Of a stretch of DNA of 64,000 nt, positions 40,926 through 50,403 are shown one piece after another. The translations under genes and the position numbers were made by a program. The notes beneath the pieces are model-generated. The model was given only the letters and a program-made list of their open reading frames with translations, made no database searches and was not told where the DNA came from. Positions within the stretch are counted from its first letter, which is position 1. Each line of letters starts with the position of its first letter. The DNA lies in the IMG/VR virus record IMGVR_UViG_3300034101_003554, positions 62,001 to 126,000 of that record. One strand, 5' to 3'. Origin of the DNA: a virus.

Positions 40926-41717
40926 CTATATTATTTTTTTCTCAGATAAGATTTTTAGAATATAATTTGCGTTCGCTTGTGGACTTAGATATTTTTGATA
41001 ATAATTCAAACTTTTTTCTTTTTCAATTAACAAATCTAATTCTAAAATTTTGTCTATAAATTCATCATTAACTTCATTCCAATTCTGTACAAAAAAAGCT
41101 GGTGAATTTTCATAAAACCATGTTGAAATTTTTTCAGTTGTTATAACTATACAACCAGACGCAAATGCTTCGGTATATCGAAATGTTTCACTACTTAGTC
41201 CTTTTGGGACTAAACAAATCTTGGAATTTGATAATGTTTCTAAATAATCTTCTATGGTATCCCCTTGTCTAAATCCTGTAGTTTTTACAATATTTTTTTT
41301 ATATTTTTTTAATGCTAAGTTATTAAAAAAATTGTTTCTGTGAGTACTTTGTCCTTTGAAAAAAACATCAATACTTCTTTCATTAATGTTTTTTAGACTA
41401 ATAAAATATATTTGATTATTTCCAGATGAATTGTATCCAATATTAATCGGAAAAATTTTTATGTTGTCACATTTTTCTGATTGGTAAAATCTAAAAATTA
41501 TATCTAACTTATCATAATTTTTTGTATCCCACCCAACTTCATTTCCTATATGAATACCTACTTTAGTATTGTTGTTTAAAGTAATTGGTAAATTAAAATC
41601 ATTATTTAAAATATATAGTTCCAAATTGTTAGGTAATTTATCTTCTAATATTTTAATTATGTTTTCAATATAATCTATTTCACAATAATGTTTAGGTAAT
41701 TCATTTTTTAAAATCAT
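40926..41717 (-). CDS. Exostosin-like (GT47-type) glycosyltransferase
   Basis: 263 residues with the exostosin-type C-terminal signature LSNSKICLVPKGLSSETFRYTEAFASGCIVI and a preceding FFKGQSTHRNNF segment. It transfers a sugar to a growing glycan. First gene of the most AT-rich part of the cassette. Confidence 0.75.
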   Translation of the reverse strand: MILKNELPKHYCEIDYIENIIKILEDKLPNNLELYILNNDFNLPITLNNNTKVGIHIGNEVGWDTKNYDKLDIIFRFYQSEKCDNIKIFPINIGYNSSGNNQIYFISLKNINERSIDVFFKGQSTHRNNFFNNLALKKYKKNIVKTTGFRQGDTIEDYLETLSNSKICLVPKGLSSETFRYTEAFASGCIVITTEKISTWFYENSPAFFVQNWNEVNDEFIDKILELDLLIEKEKSLNYYQKYLSPQANANYILKILSEKKII

Positions 41718-41743
41718 AATGTTTTTTTTATTTAAAAATTTTA

Positions 41744-42370
41744 TTAATTAACCCAAATCATCCCCCACTTATTTTTTCTATTTACATCTATATCATTATG
41801 AATTTCTAAATCATACCAATTTGTGTATTTTTTTGGTTTAGTGAGATACTCATCACCTTCAATATAACCAAATTCACTATAACCAATATTCATAAGATGT
41901 TCACAAGTTTGATTAATTCTAAGATATTGTTCTTCAGCCCACTCAAAACAAATCTCATTTACTTTAGATGTTAATCCACTAATAACTTCCAATTCATAAC
42001 CTTCAACGTCAATTTTAATCAAATTAGGTATTCCGTAATCTTTTATTAATTTATCAAGATTTGTTGAAAGTACTTGTATAGTTTGATTCCACTTATAGTG
42101 ATTAGTAAATCTGGATGAATTTATCCAGTCTTTAGATGCCGTTGAAATTGTATCCGCATTACTGATATGAAAATCAATTACCTCGTCAAAATTTTGTGAG
42201 ACAATATAATTTAATACAATAATGTTAGTATTTGTTTTGTATTTTTCACGTAGAAAATTAAATAAAGATGGATTAGGTTCAATTAAAATTATTTTTATAT
42301 TTGGGTAGTTGTTTAAACACTTATCAGTAAATAAACCTCGATTAGCTCCTATATCAAAAATTAAATTCAT
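41744..42370 (-). CDS. FkbM-family SAM-dependent methyltransferase
   Basis: 208 residues. FDIGANRG (5-12) is the SAM-binding motif I, IEPNPS (30-35) motif II, and LIKIDVEGYELEVI (117-130) is the FkbM hallmark. FkbM enzymes O-methylate sugars or polyketides; here a glycan O-methylation is likely. Confidence 0.85.
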   Translation of the reverse strand: MNLIFDIGANRGLFTDKCLNNYPNIKIILIEPNPSLFNFLREKYKTNTNIIVLNYIVSQNFDEVIDFHISNADTISTASKDWINSSRFTNHYKWNQTIQVLSTNLDKLIKDYGIPNLIKIDVEGYELEVISGLTSKVNEICFEWAEEQYLRINQTCEHLMNIGYSEFGYIEGDEYLTKPKKYTNWYDLEIHNDIDVNRKNKWGMIWVN

Positions 42371-42384
42371 ATTAATATATTTTT

Positions 42385-43437
42385 TTATAAATTTTTATTA
42401 TGTAAGTATATGTCATCAATAATGTCATATATATTATTTTTTATTTCCCAATTAGGATAATCTTTTTTGAATTTTGAATTATCTGATATATACCAAATGT
42501 GGTCTCCTTCTCTATTCTTATTGTCAATAGTATAATTTAATTTTAAATTATATCTATCTTTTAATAGATTAATTAATTCTAATATAGATATTGAGTTATT
42601 TCTACTACCACCAATATTGTAAACTGATGCTGATTTTGGATTATTATGGTAAAACCAAAAAGCATTAACCAAATCAAAAGAATGGATATTATCCCTAACT
42701 TGTTTTCCTTTATAACCATAAATGGTGTATGGTAAATCATTAATAGCTGTTTTGATTATGTAAGATAAAAATCCATGTAATTCACTTCCTTTATGATTTG
42801 GTCCTGTTAAACAACCACCTCTAAAACATACTGTATTCATATCAAAATATCTACCATACTCTTGTACTAATAAATCCCCTGATAATTTACTAACACCAAA
42901 TAAGCTATGTTTTGTATAATCAATTGACATAGTTTCATCTATACCATTATAAAATTTATGATTATTAATTATTTCATATCTAAAATCGGTTTCAATTAAT
43001 GGTAATAAATTAGGATTATCTCCATACACTTTATTTGTACTTGTATATATAAATGAAGCTTCTTTACAATATAATCTAGTTAATTCTAATAAATTTAAAG
43101 TACCATTAGCATTTATTGTAAAATCAGTTAAAGGTTCTTTTGCAGCCCAATCGTGAGATGGTTGTGCTGCGGTATGTATTATTGATACTATACTTTTTTT
43201 ATACTTTTTAAAGATTGTAGATAACTCATCATAGTTTCTAATATCAATATCAAAATGAGTATAATTTTGAAATGTTTTTATATCTTTCAAAGTATCTTTA
43301 GTACTACTTTTCACCCCAAAAAAATAAGACCTCATATCATTATCAATACCTATAATGTGATAACCCTTATCCAAAAAAAATTTAACAGATTCAGACCCAA
43401 TCAATCCATTAGAACCTGTAACAATAATCGTTTTCAT
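42385..43437 (-). CDS. NAD-dependent epimerase/dehydratase, CDP-paratose 2-epimerase-like
   Basis: 350 residues from ATG 43437 (a TTG nine bases upstream would overlap the neighbour). GSNGLIG at 8-14 is the NAD-binding loop, then GIDNDMRSYFFG, AAQPSHDWA and STNKVYGDNPNLLP are typical of the CDP-paratose/tyvelose epimerase subfamily of extended SDRs. The catalytic YxxxK position reads LFGVSK, with Phe for Tyr, which I also recall in this subfamily. GKQVRDNIHSFDLV closes the domain. It would make or interconvert a nucleotide sugar for the transferases around it. Confidence 0.85.
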   Translation of the reverse strand: MKTIIVTGSNGLIGSESVKFFLDKGYHIIGIDNDMRSYFFGVKSSTKDTLKDIKTFQNYTHFDIDIRNYDELSTIFKKYKKSIVSIIHTAAQPSHDWAAKEPLTDFTINANGTLNLLELTRLYCKEASFIYTSTNKVYGDNPNLLPLIETDFRYEIINNHKFYNGIDETMSIDYTKHSLFGVSKLSGDLLVQEYGRYFDMNTVCFRGGCLTGPNHKGSELHGFLSYIIKTAINDLPYTIYGYKGKQVRDNIHSFDLVNAFWFYHNNPKSASVYNIGGSRNNSISILELINLLKDRYNLKLNYTIDNKNREGDHIWYISDNSKFKKDYPNWEIKNNIYDIIDDIYLHNKNL

Positions 43438-43439
43438 AT

Positions 43440-44270
43440 TTAACAATATTTTTTTAATTCATTATTAATTCTATCGAAGAAAAATGCGTAATTATTTTTT
43501 GCAATTTCATAATTTTCTACTATAGCTTTCTTTTTCTCAATGTACATTTCAGGTGTTAAATTTTCTAATATTGTTTTCAATTCATTTTCATTATTAAAAA
43601 CAATGACACCTTCCATATTAAAATAATCACCAATGTTAGGACATCCCCAATAAATAGGAATGGTATAACTCATAAAACAATCTATTATTTTTTCAGTAAA
43701 ATAATTAACTACTTGAGAATTTTCAATTGTCAAATGAAACATACTATCTTCAAATAGTAATTTTTTTTCAGTATTTTTAACGTAATTAGGGAAAAGTATT
43801 TCATATGGTTTATCTTTTAAAAGATAAGAAATCTGATGCCTTAATTTATGTCCTGGTAAATTATTTTTATTACTCTTAACAAAACTTAATTTAAATTTTT
43901 TTTCTAATGAAAAATGGTTATAATATTCATCAAATAAATTTATATGAGTATTTGATTTATCTGTCATAATCCACGATGAACCAAAACAAAATTTTTCACA
44001 CTTAATTGATTGGTTTATTAGATTTTCATCAAATGTTAAAACTTTATCAAAAAAAGAAATATTTTCTAAAATTTTTTCAGAAATATTGTTTATCAATGGT
44101 GGTTCACAACCATGTATTAAAATTACTTTATCAAATTTTAATCTAATTTCTTTTAATTTTTCTTTGTTAAAAAAAATAACATTAGGGTCTATCGCTAAAA
44201 AAATTTTTAACTCACAATTTCCTAAAAAGAAATTGTTAGGAATTCCAAACGGAGAATATAATTCTATCAT
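43440..44270 (-). CDS. GT10-like fucosyltransferase
   Basis: 276 residues. The C-terminal half has the alpha-1,3-fucosyltransferase signature: FHLTIENS (178-185), YFTEKIIDCF (190-199) and IPIYWGCPNIGDYF (204-217). These enzymes transfer fucose from GDP-fucose. The N-terminal half is less conserved. Together with the GT11 gene downstream, it points to a fucosylated glycan. Confidence 0.78.
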   Translation of the reverse strand: MIELYSPFGIPNNFFLGNCELKIFLAIDPNVIFFNKEKLKEIRLKFDKVILIHGCEPPLINNISEKILENISFFDKVLTFDENLINQSIKCEKFCFGSSWIMTDKSNTHINLFDEYYNHFSLEKKFKLSFVKSNKNNLPGHKLRHQISYLLKDKPYEILFPNYVKNTEKKLLFEDSMFHLTIENSQVVNYFTEKIIDCFMSYTIPIYWGCPNIGDYFNMEGVIVFNNENELKTILENLTPEMYIEKKKAIVENYEIAKNNYAFFFDRINNELKKYC

Positions 44271-45028
44271 TTTTTAATCCAAAAAATACCACATTTATCA
44301 ATAACATTTATTTCATTAGTTATTTCATTTTTAGTTCTGAAGTCAGTAACCGCTTTCACACAATTAGGTAAACAATAATCATCAACAATTATAACACCTT
44401 TATCCACAACCTTATGGTAACAAGAATCAAAAACATCCATAGTTGATTTGTACATATCACCATCCATACGTAATAAACAAATGTTTTTTATATTTTCATT
44501 ATTTGGTAAGGTATCTGAGAACCAACCTTTTATAAAAATTACATTATCATCTAATACTTTATATAATTTAAAGTTATTTTGAACTTCTTCTAATGATACT
44601 TTTAGGAAATCAATAGTGTGATGATTGTCATTTAAATCTTCTTGTATTTCTGGTTTAGGTAACCCATTAAAAGAGTCGGCTAATATTACTCGTTTATTAA
44701 TATTATATAAATCACAATAAAATTTTATAAAAATACACGCACCTCCTCTCCATACTCCTGTTTCAATCAAATCACCATCTATTTTATTTTCTCTAATATA
44801 ATCTAAAGATTTGTGTAGATTATCTAATCTTTTAATACCAATCATAGTATGAGCATTTTTAGGCCAATCTAGACCCTCATATCTTTTTGAATCTACGTTT
44901 GACTGAATCACATTATTCATAATTTCAAGATTTGGAAATCCTTCAGTATAAAAATTATGTTTAATTTTTTCATTTGTAGTATCAGTTAAAATACGTTTTA
45001 AAAAATCTAATTTAATTTTATTTTCCAT
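44267..45028 (-). CDS. TylF/MycF-type O-methyltransferase
   Basis: 253 residues. DLIETGVWRGGAC (87-98) is the SAM motif, followed by ADSFNGLP, LRMDGDMYKSTMD and VIIVDDYCLPNC, which are hallmarks of TylF/MycF sugar O-methyltransferases, including the metal-binding Asp pair. Overlaps the GT10 gene by 4 nt. Likely methylates a deoxysugar of the glycan. Confidence 0.85.
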   Translation of the reverse strand: MENKIKLDFLKRILTDTTNEKIKHNFYTEGFPNLEIMNNVIQSNVDSKRYEGLDWPKNAHTMIGIKRLDNLHKSLDYIRENKIDGDLIETGVWRGGACIFIKFYCDLYNINKRVILADSFNGLPKPEIQEDLNDNHHTIDFLKVSLEEVQNNFKLYKVLDDNVIFIKGWFSDTLPNNENIKNICLLRMDGDMYKSTMDVFDSCYHKVVDKGVIIVDDYCLPNCVKAVTDFRTKNEITNEINVIDKCGIFWIKK

Positions 45029-45605
45029 TTTTTTCTAAAATTATTAATCCATTATTGTTTTCAAATTTTTCTATTAAAGTCCAATCTTCATTATCGTTTA
45101 GAAATTCATTAATTGCTGGTAGAATTCCTTTAGTGTTGGGTTCTTTAAATGTTTCACCAAATTCACCATAGGTTGTAGTATCGTGAAAAATTAAATACTT
45201 TTTTACTTTTTTTGAATGCAACCTCAACTCATTTTTCAATTGATTATATTCATGATACGTATCAATAAATAATAAATCAGTCTCTTCTATTATTTTCTCA
45301 AGAACATCTCCAGTATTGAATTCAAAACTTATATTTAATTCCTCACTTATTTTTTTAATTCTATTAATATTTTCTTCAACAATTGTTAGATTTAAACCTA
45401 ATAATAAATCATAACAAACTAATTTTTCAGGATATCCGTATAAAAATGCCCATGTTGATACAACATATCGAGTACCAAATTCAGTAATGTGCTTACATCT
45501 TTCAGCATATTTTTTTAAGGTTGGTAAATGTTCATTGATATCTGATGGTTTATCACATAATTCATTAAAAATTTTATCAATTTCGTTCATATGAATATTT
45601 TTCAT
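45018..45605 (-). CDS. Class I methyltransferase
   Basis: 195 residues. ITEFGTRYVVSTWAFLYG resembles a SAM motif I, with later CYDLLLG, TDLLFIDTYHEYNQL and YLIFHDTTTYG as in class I methyltransferases related to cephalosporin hydroxylase or Methyltransf_24. Overlaps the next gene by 29 nt. Substrate unknown. Confidence 0.7.
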   Translation of the reverse strand: MKNIHMNEIDKIFNELCDKPSDINEHLPTLKKYAERCKHITEFGTRYVVSTWAFLYGYPEKLVCYDLLLGLNLTIVEENINRIKKISEELNISFEFNTGDVLEKIIEETDLLFIDTYHEYNQLKNELRLHSKKVKKYLIFHDTTTYGEFGETFKEPNTKGILPAINEFLNDNEDWTLIEKFENNNGLIILEKNGK

Positions 45606-46272
45606 TTATATATTTATTTTCATTTATTTTTACGTCTTCACTAATCTTCATTGTTATTTGATTTTTATGTTGAGTTACAAATACCAAATAATCATTAATA
45701 ATATTAGGGTAACCAAATTTTTTTTCTAGTTTATAATAATACTCACAATCCATCAACCATATTAAATTCTCATCAAACATTTCTAGTTCTTTATTTCTAA
45801 AGGTTAAAACTGAAGGACTACCAACTGTATTAATACCAAATTTCACATTTTCAGTATATTTTGGAATCATATTTCCTTTAACATCATTTAATGATTTACC
45901 ATAAAGACAACCATTCAACACCCAATTGGAACTTTTGTTAGATAAAAAAAAATCATTTATTTTTTTTAAAGCATTTTCCATCATAAATTCGTCTTGTAAT
46001 AATATTTTTATAATATCTCCTTTAGCGTGTTTCAAACCATTATTTAAATTGGCTGAAGAGTTACCATAATTTTTATTGTAAGATATATAATTTATATTCA
46101 AATCATTATCATAATTCTTAACACAATTTTTTATAACATCATCTTTACTATGGTCTGAAATAATAACTTCAAAATCATTTATTGATTGTTTTTTTAATTG
46201 GTTTAAACTTATTTTTAGGAAATTTTCACCATCCCCATACATTTCATATGTTGGTATTACTACAGATATCAT
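45577..46272 (-). CDS. GT2-family glycosyltransferase
   Basis: 231 residues: ISVVIPTYEMYGDGENFLKISL, FEVIISDHSKDD, and a GDIIKILLQDEFM segment at the DxD position form a standard GT-A start. The GT2 call rests on the N-terminal pattern; the DxD motif is reduced to QDE. Confidence 0.78.
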   Translation of the reverse strand: MISVVIPTYEMYGDGENFLKISLNQLKKQSINDFEVIISDHSKDDVIKNCVKNYDNDLNINYISYNKNYGNSSANLNNGLKHAKGDIIKILLQDEFMMENALKKINDFFLSNKSSNWVLNGCLYGKSLNDVKGNMIPKYTENVKFGINTVGSPSVLTFRNKELEMFDENLIWLMDCEYYYKLEKKFGYPNIINDYLVFVTQHKNQITMKISEDVKINENKYINEKYSYERN

Positions 46273-46889
46273 TTACTTATTTTTTTTATGAAAAAGGCAT
46301 CACCCCAGGTGTTACCAACCCAATCAACTTCAGCAAGTTCAAATCCAAAATTATTCAAAAATTGTTCTAGTTCATTTATTTTTGCACAATCTTTATAAAG
46401 TTCCGCTCTATTGACTTCACTAATAATATAATCAATTTTTTCTAAAACATTTTTAGCCCCACAAAAAACTTCAAGTTCGTATCCTTGGACATCAATATTA
46501 ATAAAATTAAATTTTTCATAATCTATTTCAATATCATCAAGTTTTTTCATAATTACTTTCTCTTTTTTGTCAAAAGTAATATTCGGATATTGTTTTAAGT
46601 GTAATATAGGTTCTAATATTGATGATGATTGTCCTTTATTATTTGATTCAACAAACATTTCAATTTCTTTATTTTCACAACCTAATGCCATATTGTATAA
46701 TGTAGCATCATCATTTACATTATTTTTTAATTTCAAAAAATTATCAGACAAGGGTTCAAAATAAATTATATTTTTAATTTCATTTTTTATATATAATTTA
46801 TGTTCTTGACCATAATGAGCCCCAATGTGAATAATTCCTTTAATATTTAAATTATATTTTTTAATTATTTTTTCAAAATCTAATAACAT
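46269..46889 (-). CDS. FkbM-family SAM-dependent methyltransferase
   Basis: 206 residues. IIHIGAHYGQE (19-29) motif I, YFEPLSDN (43-50) motif II and FINIDVQGYELEVFCGA (129-145), the FkbM hallmark. It is a second FkbM member, only distantly similar to the one at 41744. Overlaps the next gene by 10 nt. Confidence 0.85.
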   Translation of the reverse strand: MLLDFEKIIKKYNLNIKGIIHIGAHYGQEHKLYIKNEIKNIIYFEPLSDNFLKLKNNVNDDATLYNMALGCENKEIEMFVESNNKGQSSSILEPILHLKQYPNITFDKKEKVIMKKLDDIEIDYEKFNFINIDVQGYELEVFCGAKNVLEKIDYIISEVNRAELYKDCAKINELEQFLNNFGFELAEVDWVGNTWGDAFFIKKISK

Positions 46890-47701
46890 ATAAGTTTTCC
46901 ATTTTCAAAATTTACGTTTATTTTAATCCATTCTTTTTCATATATATTTTCTATATTTTTTTCACCTTGAGGCCCAAACCACAAACTTGGAAAATATATC
47001 TTTGAGTCATTGTATCTATTCAAATAAGCCCCCCACCAAGAAAATGTTGAGTTTGACATTATTAAATTTTTGAATAAGGAAATCAACCATAGTTCCTCAT
47101 AATCTTCCAAACCCTTAACAATTGTAATATTATTAAAATTTAAATTTTTAACACACCATTCTTTATCATCAGAAACAACAAAAATGTTATCGTAGTCTTT
47201 TAAATTAATTAAACATTTTTCAATATAACTAATATCAATTGTTGGATGTATATTTGAGAATTTTAAATAATCTCCTCTTCTAATATGAATTATAACACTA
47301 TTAGGATAAAAAACTTGTGGATAAATTAATTTAATCTTTTCTAAAAACTCTGTAGTTGGTGAAAATAAATCTTTGATTTTTTCATCAAAACCATAAAAAT
47401 TTTTACTACTTTGGAAGTAACCTCTAAATTCTGTTGAATATTTTGGAATAGGATTTATTTCTCTAAAATCCCAATCGGAAGTAACATATAAATCGGTAGA
47501 TTCAAAATCTTCAAATTTTAAATTTCTGTAAATATTATCTAAATATTTGTTAGGTTGATACCCTTGTAAATTTGTATTTGATTTAGGTTTTAATTTATAG
47601 TCAATATTAAAACGTTTACTTTGAGCATAAACGTGAGCAATTTGAAACATTTGATTACCTAAACCACCCATTAATTCTGTGGTAAAAAAAACTTTACTCA
47701 T
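46880..47701 (-). CDS. GT11 alpha-1,2-fucosyltransferase
   Basis: 273 residues. GGLGNQMFQIAHVYA (12-26), HIRRGDY (139-145, GDP-fucose binding) and SNSTFSWWGAYL (216-227) are diagnostic of GT11. It transfers fucose from GDP-fucose to galactose-type acceptors. Full length for the family. Confidence 0.93.
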   Translation of the reverse strand: MSKVFFTTELMGGLGNQMFQIAHVYAQSKRFNIDYKLKPKSNTNLQGYQPNKYLDNIYRNLKFEDFESTDLYVTSDWDFREINPIPKYSTEFRGYFQSSKNFYGFDEKIKDLFSPTTEFLEKIKLIYPQVFYPNSVIIHIRRGDYLKFSNIHPTIDISYIEKCLINLKDYDNIFVVSDDKEWCVKNLNFNNITIVKGLEDYEELWLISLFKNLIMSNSTFSWWGAYLNRYNDSKIYFPSLWFGPQGEKNIENIYEKEWIKINVNFENGKLICY

Positions 47702-48324
47702 TTAATTAACCAATTATAATCTACATTTCTATTCTGAATATCTGAAAATCCAATTCTTTGTTTGGCTATTGCAGGATAGAAAGAATATACATTTTTATTT
47801 TTTTGTATTCCAGTATAACAAACATCTAAAGGTTCATTTGTTATATTCAGAATAAAATCTAACTCCTCAAATAAACTACGATTGATTGCAACAAAATGAG
47901 TCGAAAATGTGTGATGTAGTTTACAAACTTTTTCATTAATAATTTGAGGAGGATTGACATTTACGTGTGTATTATGATTTCCCCCCATATATAACATATC
48001 CCAATCATTAGGTAGGTGTTTAAAATATTCATCAATATTTAGTACTTCCTCACTAAACATACAATCGTCCTCAATTATTAAAACATTATTGTATTTTTTT
48101 TGAATACATTCTTTAATTATTTTCAAATTACTTTCAATCAAACCTTGTTCACTTGATTTTAATTGTCTTCTCGTGTTTTTAATATTATTACCATCTATTG
48201 CTTCAAAAACTTCAAATTCACCAAGATTAAATTTATTTACCTCTTCTGTAAATTCTTGTAATCTTTCAGGTCTTCTTTTAAGATTGATACAATAAACTTT
48301 GTCAAATCTGTCAAATAATTTCAT
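47698..48324 (-). CDS. GT25-family (LPS-type) glycosyltransferase
   Basis: 208 residues. FDKVYCINLKRRPERLQEF at the start, FEAIDG, then IIEDDCMFSE with the DxD-like EDD, and DMLYMGGNHN are the GT25 pattern. Bacterial members transfer galactose or glucose to LPS. Overlaps its neighbours by 1-4 nt. Confidence 0.85.
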   Translation of the reverse strand: MKLFDRFDKVYCINLKRRPERLQEFTEEVNKFNLGEFEVFEAIDGNNIKNTRRQLKSSEQGLIESNLKIIKECIQKKYNNVLIIEDDCMFSEEVLNIDEYFKHLPNDWDMLYMGGNHNTHVNVNPPQIINEKVCKLHHTFSTHFVAINRSLFEELDFILNITNEPLDVCYTGIQKNKNVYSFYPAIAKQRIGFSDIQNRNVDYNWLIK

Positions 48325-48890
48325 TAGTGTCTAACATTATACATTACTTCAGGAGTAATTACAAATTTATTTGATTGTTTTTTAAGTTCTGTCAAAAAAT
48401 CAAAATCTTCACCATCTCTGTTTTGAGAAAAAAACAACTCCTTAAAAATAGTTTTTTTGTAACAGAAAGAAATACCAACTGTTGCAAATTTTAATTCATT
48501 TAAATGAAATGGGGGTAAAACTAAGCCATTTTCATATGCCATTCTCCAAACAACAAAATCATACTTATTATATTTTTCAAATAATATTTTTACATAATTT
48601 TTGTCAATACTATCATCATCATCCAAAAAACCAATCCATTCAGTATCAACTAATTTTATACCTTCATTACGTACTAAACCTGATTGACCATTGTTAGGTC
48701 CGATTAAGCCTGTTTTTTCTATTTTAATTGTTTTGACTCTATCATCATCAAATGATTCACCATCTACACCATCATAAACAACAATAGCTTTCCAATTTGG
48801 CACAGATTGTTGTACTAAAGATTCTATAGTTCTTTTAAGTGTTGGTCTATTTAATGATGGTATTATAAATGTTATATTATTCTCAATCAT
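48324..48890 (-). CDS. GT2-family glycosyltransferase
   Basis: 188 residues. ITFIIPSLNRPTLKRTIESL, WKAIVVYDGVDGES and EWIGFLDDDDSID with a clear DxD motif. Short for GT2, with little C-terminal domain, so it may work with a partner transferase. Confidence 0.82.
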   Translation of the reverse strand: MIENNITFIIPSLNRPTLKRTIESLVQQSVPNWKAIVVYDGVDGESFDDDRVKTIKIEKTGLIGPNNGQSGLVRNEGIKLVDTEWIGFLDDDDSIDKNYVKILFEKYNKYDFVVWRMAYENGLVLPPFHLNELKFATVGISFCYKKTIFKELFFSQNRDGEDFDFLTELKKQSNKFVITPEVMYNVRH

Positions 48891-48891
48891 A

Positions 48892-50403
48892 TTATTGTGT
48901 AAATAAAATTTTATCTTTTAATTTCATTAAATTTTTCTTAATAAATGGCGTTAAAGTTTGATTAAAGTCATATTTAATCACTTTCATATTACCCTCAACA
49001 TATCTGGTTTTACTTTCGTAATGATAGGCGGTATGTGTTCCTACGTTATAATTTTCAAAACCTATAAGTAATAATTTTAGATTTAATTCAACATCTTCAA
49101 AACAATCAATATATTCCTCATTAAACATACCAATTTGTCTAAATGTATTTGTATTAATCATCATTAATCCCGCAGTATTTCCAATACACTTTGTAATATC
49201 TTTATTAAAATTATAATATGACCATCTATTACGATTAACAATAGTAAGTCCCATATTTGATAATTTAAGTCCAACTAAAATTCCATCGTGTTGAATAGTA
49301 TTGTCATCATAATGTAGTCTGCAACCAACAGTACCAACTTTTGGTTTAGTATTATAAACATTTAACATTCCACTAATAACATCAGAAGTAAGTTTAATAT
49401 CATTATTACTGAATAAAATATACTGATGTGTTTTATCTAAATGATTTTTAACAACATCATTGTTTATCTTTGCAAAATTATAATAATCATATTTGATTAA
49501 TTTTATATTATCCAAACTATTAACCAATTCTTCAATTACATTAATTTCTTCCTCAGTTGAACCAGTGTCAGCAATAAAGATATCAAATAATTTAGGATTA
49601 CAATATTCATAAAAAGAATCAATACATTGAATTAACAATTCTATATTACCCTTTGTTGGTATAATTACCCCAACTTTACCTTTTAATTTAACATCTTTAA
49701 TTTTGACTTTAGGAGTATAAATTGATGTTGGTTTTAAATCCAAAGGTAATACATCTTTATATTTTTCAACAAACTTAATTTTACTATCAAAGAATTCCTG
49801 ATTAGGTTGTCCCACAGATTCGTGAGTTATTTCAAATGAAGATGTGACCCCAATTTTAATTCCATCCAAATAGTTTGGAACACAAAATCCGTGGTCATAA
49901 AAATGGAATTTACCAATTGTTTCATCAAACTTATGTTTAATTTTTGTCTTATCAAATGATATAAATAACCCATCAATAGTAACAACAGGAATTATAAATG
50001 GAAGTTTTGGTGAATAGTTATTAATCCACTTCTTTTGTCCTTCAGGATGATGCCAAACTTGACCAACCATAGTTAAATTCATTCTCTCCCAATAAACTCC
50101 TGATTCAGGAAAATAACAAGAACCAGCCTTCCCAATTACCCCAAATTCGGAGTAATTGGAATAGTCCTCCAATAATTTTTTACCCCAATTTTTTTCAAGT
50201 TTAATATCATTATGACAACAAACAACGATGTCATATATTGATTCCGTTATTCCACTATTGTAAACTTCGGCCAAAGAATATTGATTATTATTTTGGTATT
50301 CCAATATCTGAACGTCATTAAGACCCACACTAGTTTGAAGGTGGGTCTTAAATTTTTCGTTATATTCTTTATCTTTGTGTGTTGAGTAAATTATTGTTAT
50401 CAT
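48892..50403 (-). CDS. Double-domain GT2-like glycosyltransferase
   Basis: 503 residues with two GT-A modules. The first (about 1-215) starts ITIIYSTHKDKEYNEKF and has DIVVCCHNDIKLEKNWG. The second (about 240-480) has GVIIPTKGNIELLIQCIDS, YILFSNNDIKLTSDV and a FEDVELNLKLLLIG segment typical of rhamnosyl- or galactofuranosyl-type GT2 enzymes. A tandem arrangement could add two sugars in succession (inference). Confidence 0.8.
   Translation of the reverse strand: MITIIYSTHKDKEYNEKFKTHLQTSVGLNDVQILEYQNNNQYSLAEVYNSGITESIYDIVVCCHNDIKLEKNWGKKLLEDYSNYSEFGVIGKAGSCYFPESGVYWERMNLTMVGQVWHHPEGQKKWINNYSPKLPFIIPVVTIDGLFISFDKTKIKHKFDETIGKFHFYDHGFCVPNYLDGIKIGVTSSFEITHESVGQPNQEFFDSKIKFVEKYKDVLPLDLKPTSIYTPKVKIKDVKLKGKVGVIIPTKGNIELLIQCIDSFYEYCNPKLFDIFIADTGSTEEEINVIEELVNSLDNIKLIKYDYYNFAKINNDVVKNHLDKTHQYILFSNNDIKLTSDVISGMLNVYNTKPKVGTVGCRLHYDDNTIQHDGILVGLKLSNMGLTIVNRNRWSYYNFNKDITKCIGNTAGLMMINTNTFRQIGMFNEEYIDCFEDVELNLKLLLIGFENYNVGTHTAYHYESKTRYVEGNMKVIKYDFNQTLTPFIKKNLMKLKDKILFTQ

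Noticed and set aside
42385-43446. TTG start three codons upstream for the epimerase
   Set aside because: It would overlap the neighbour and adds only three residues before the typical MKTIIVTG start.
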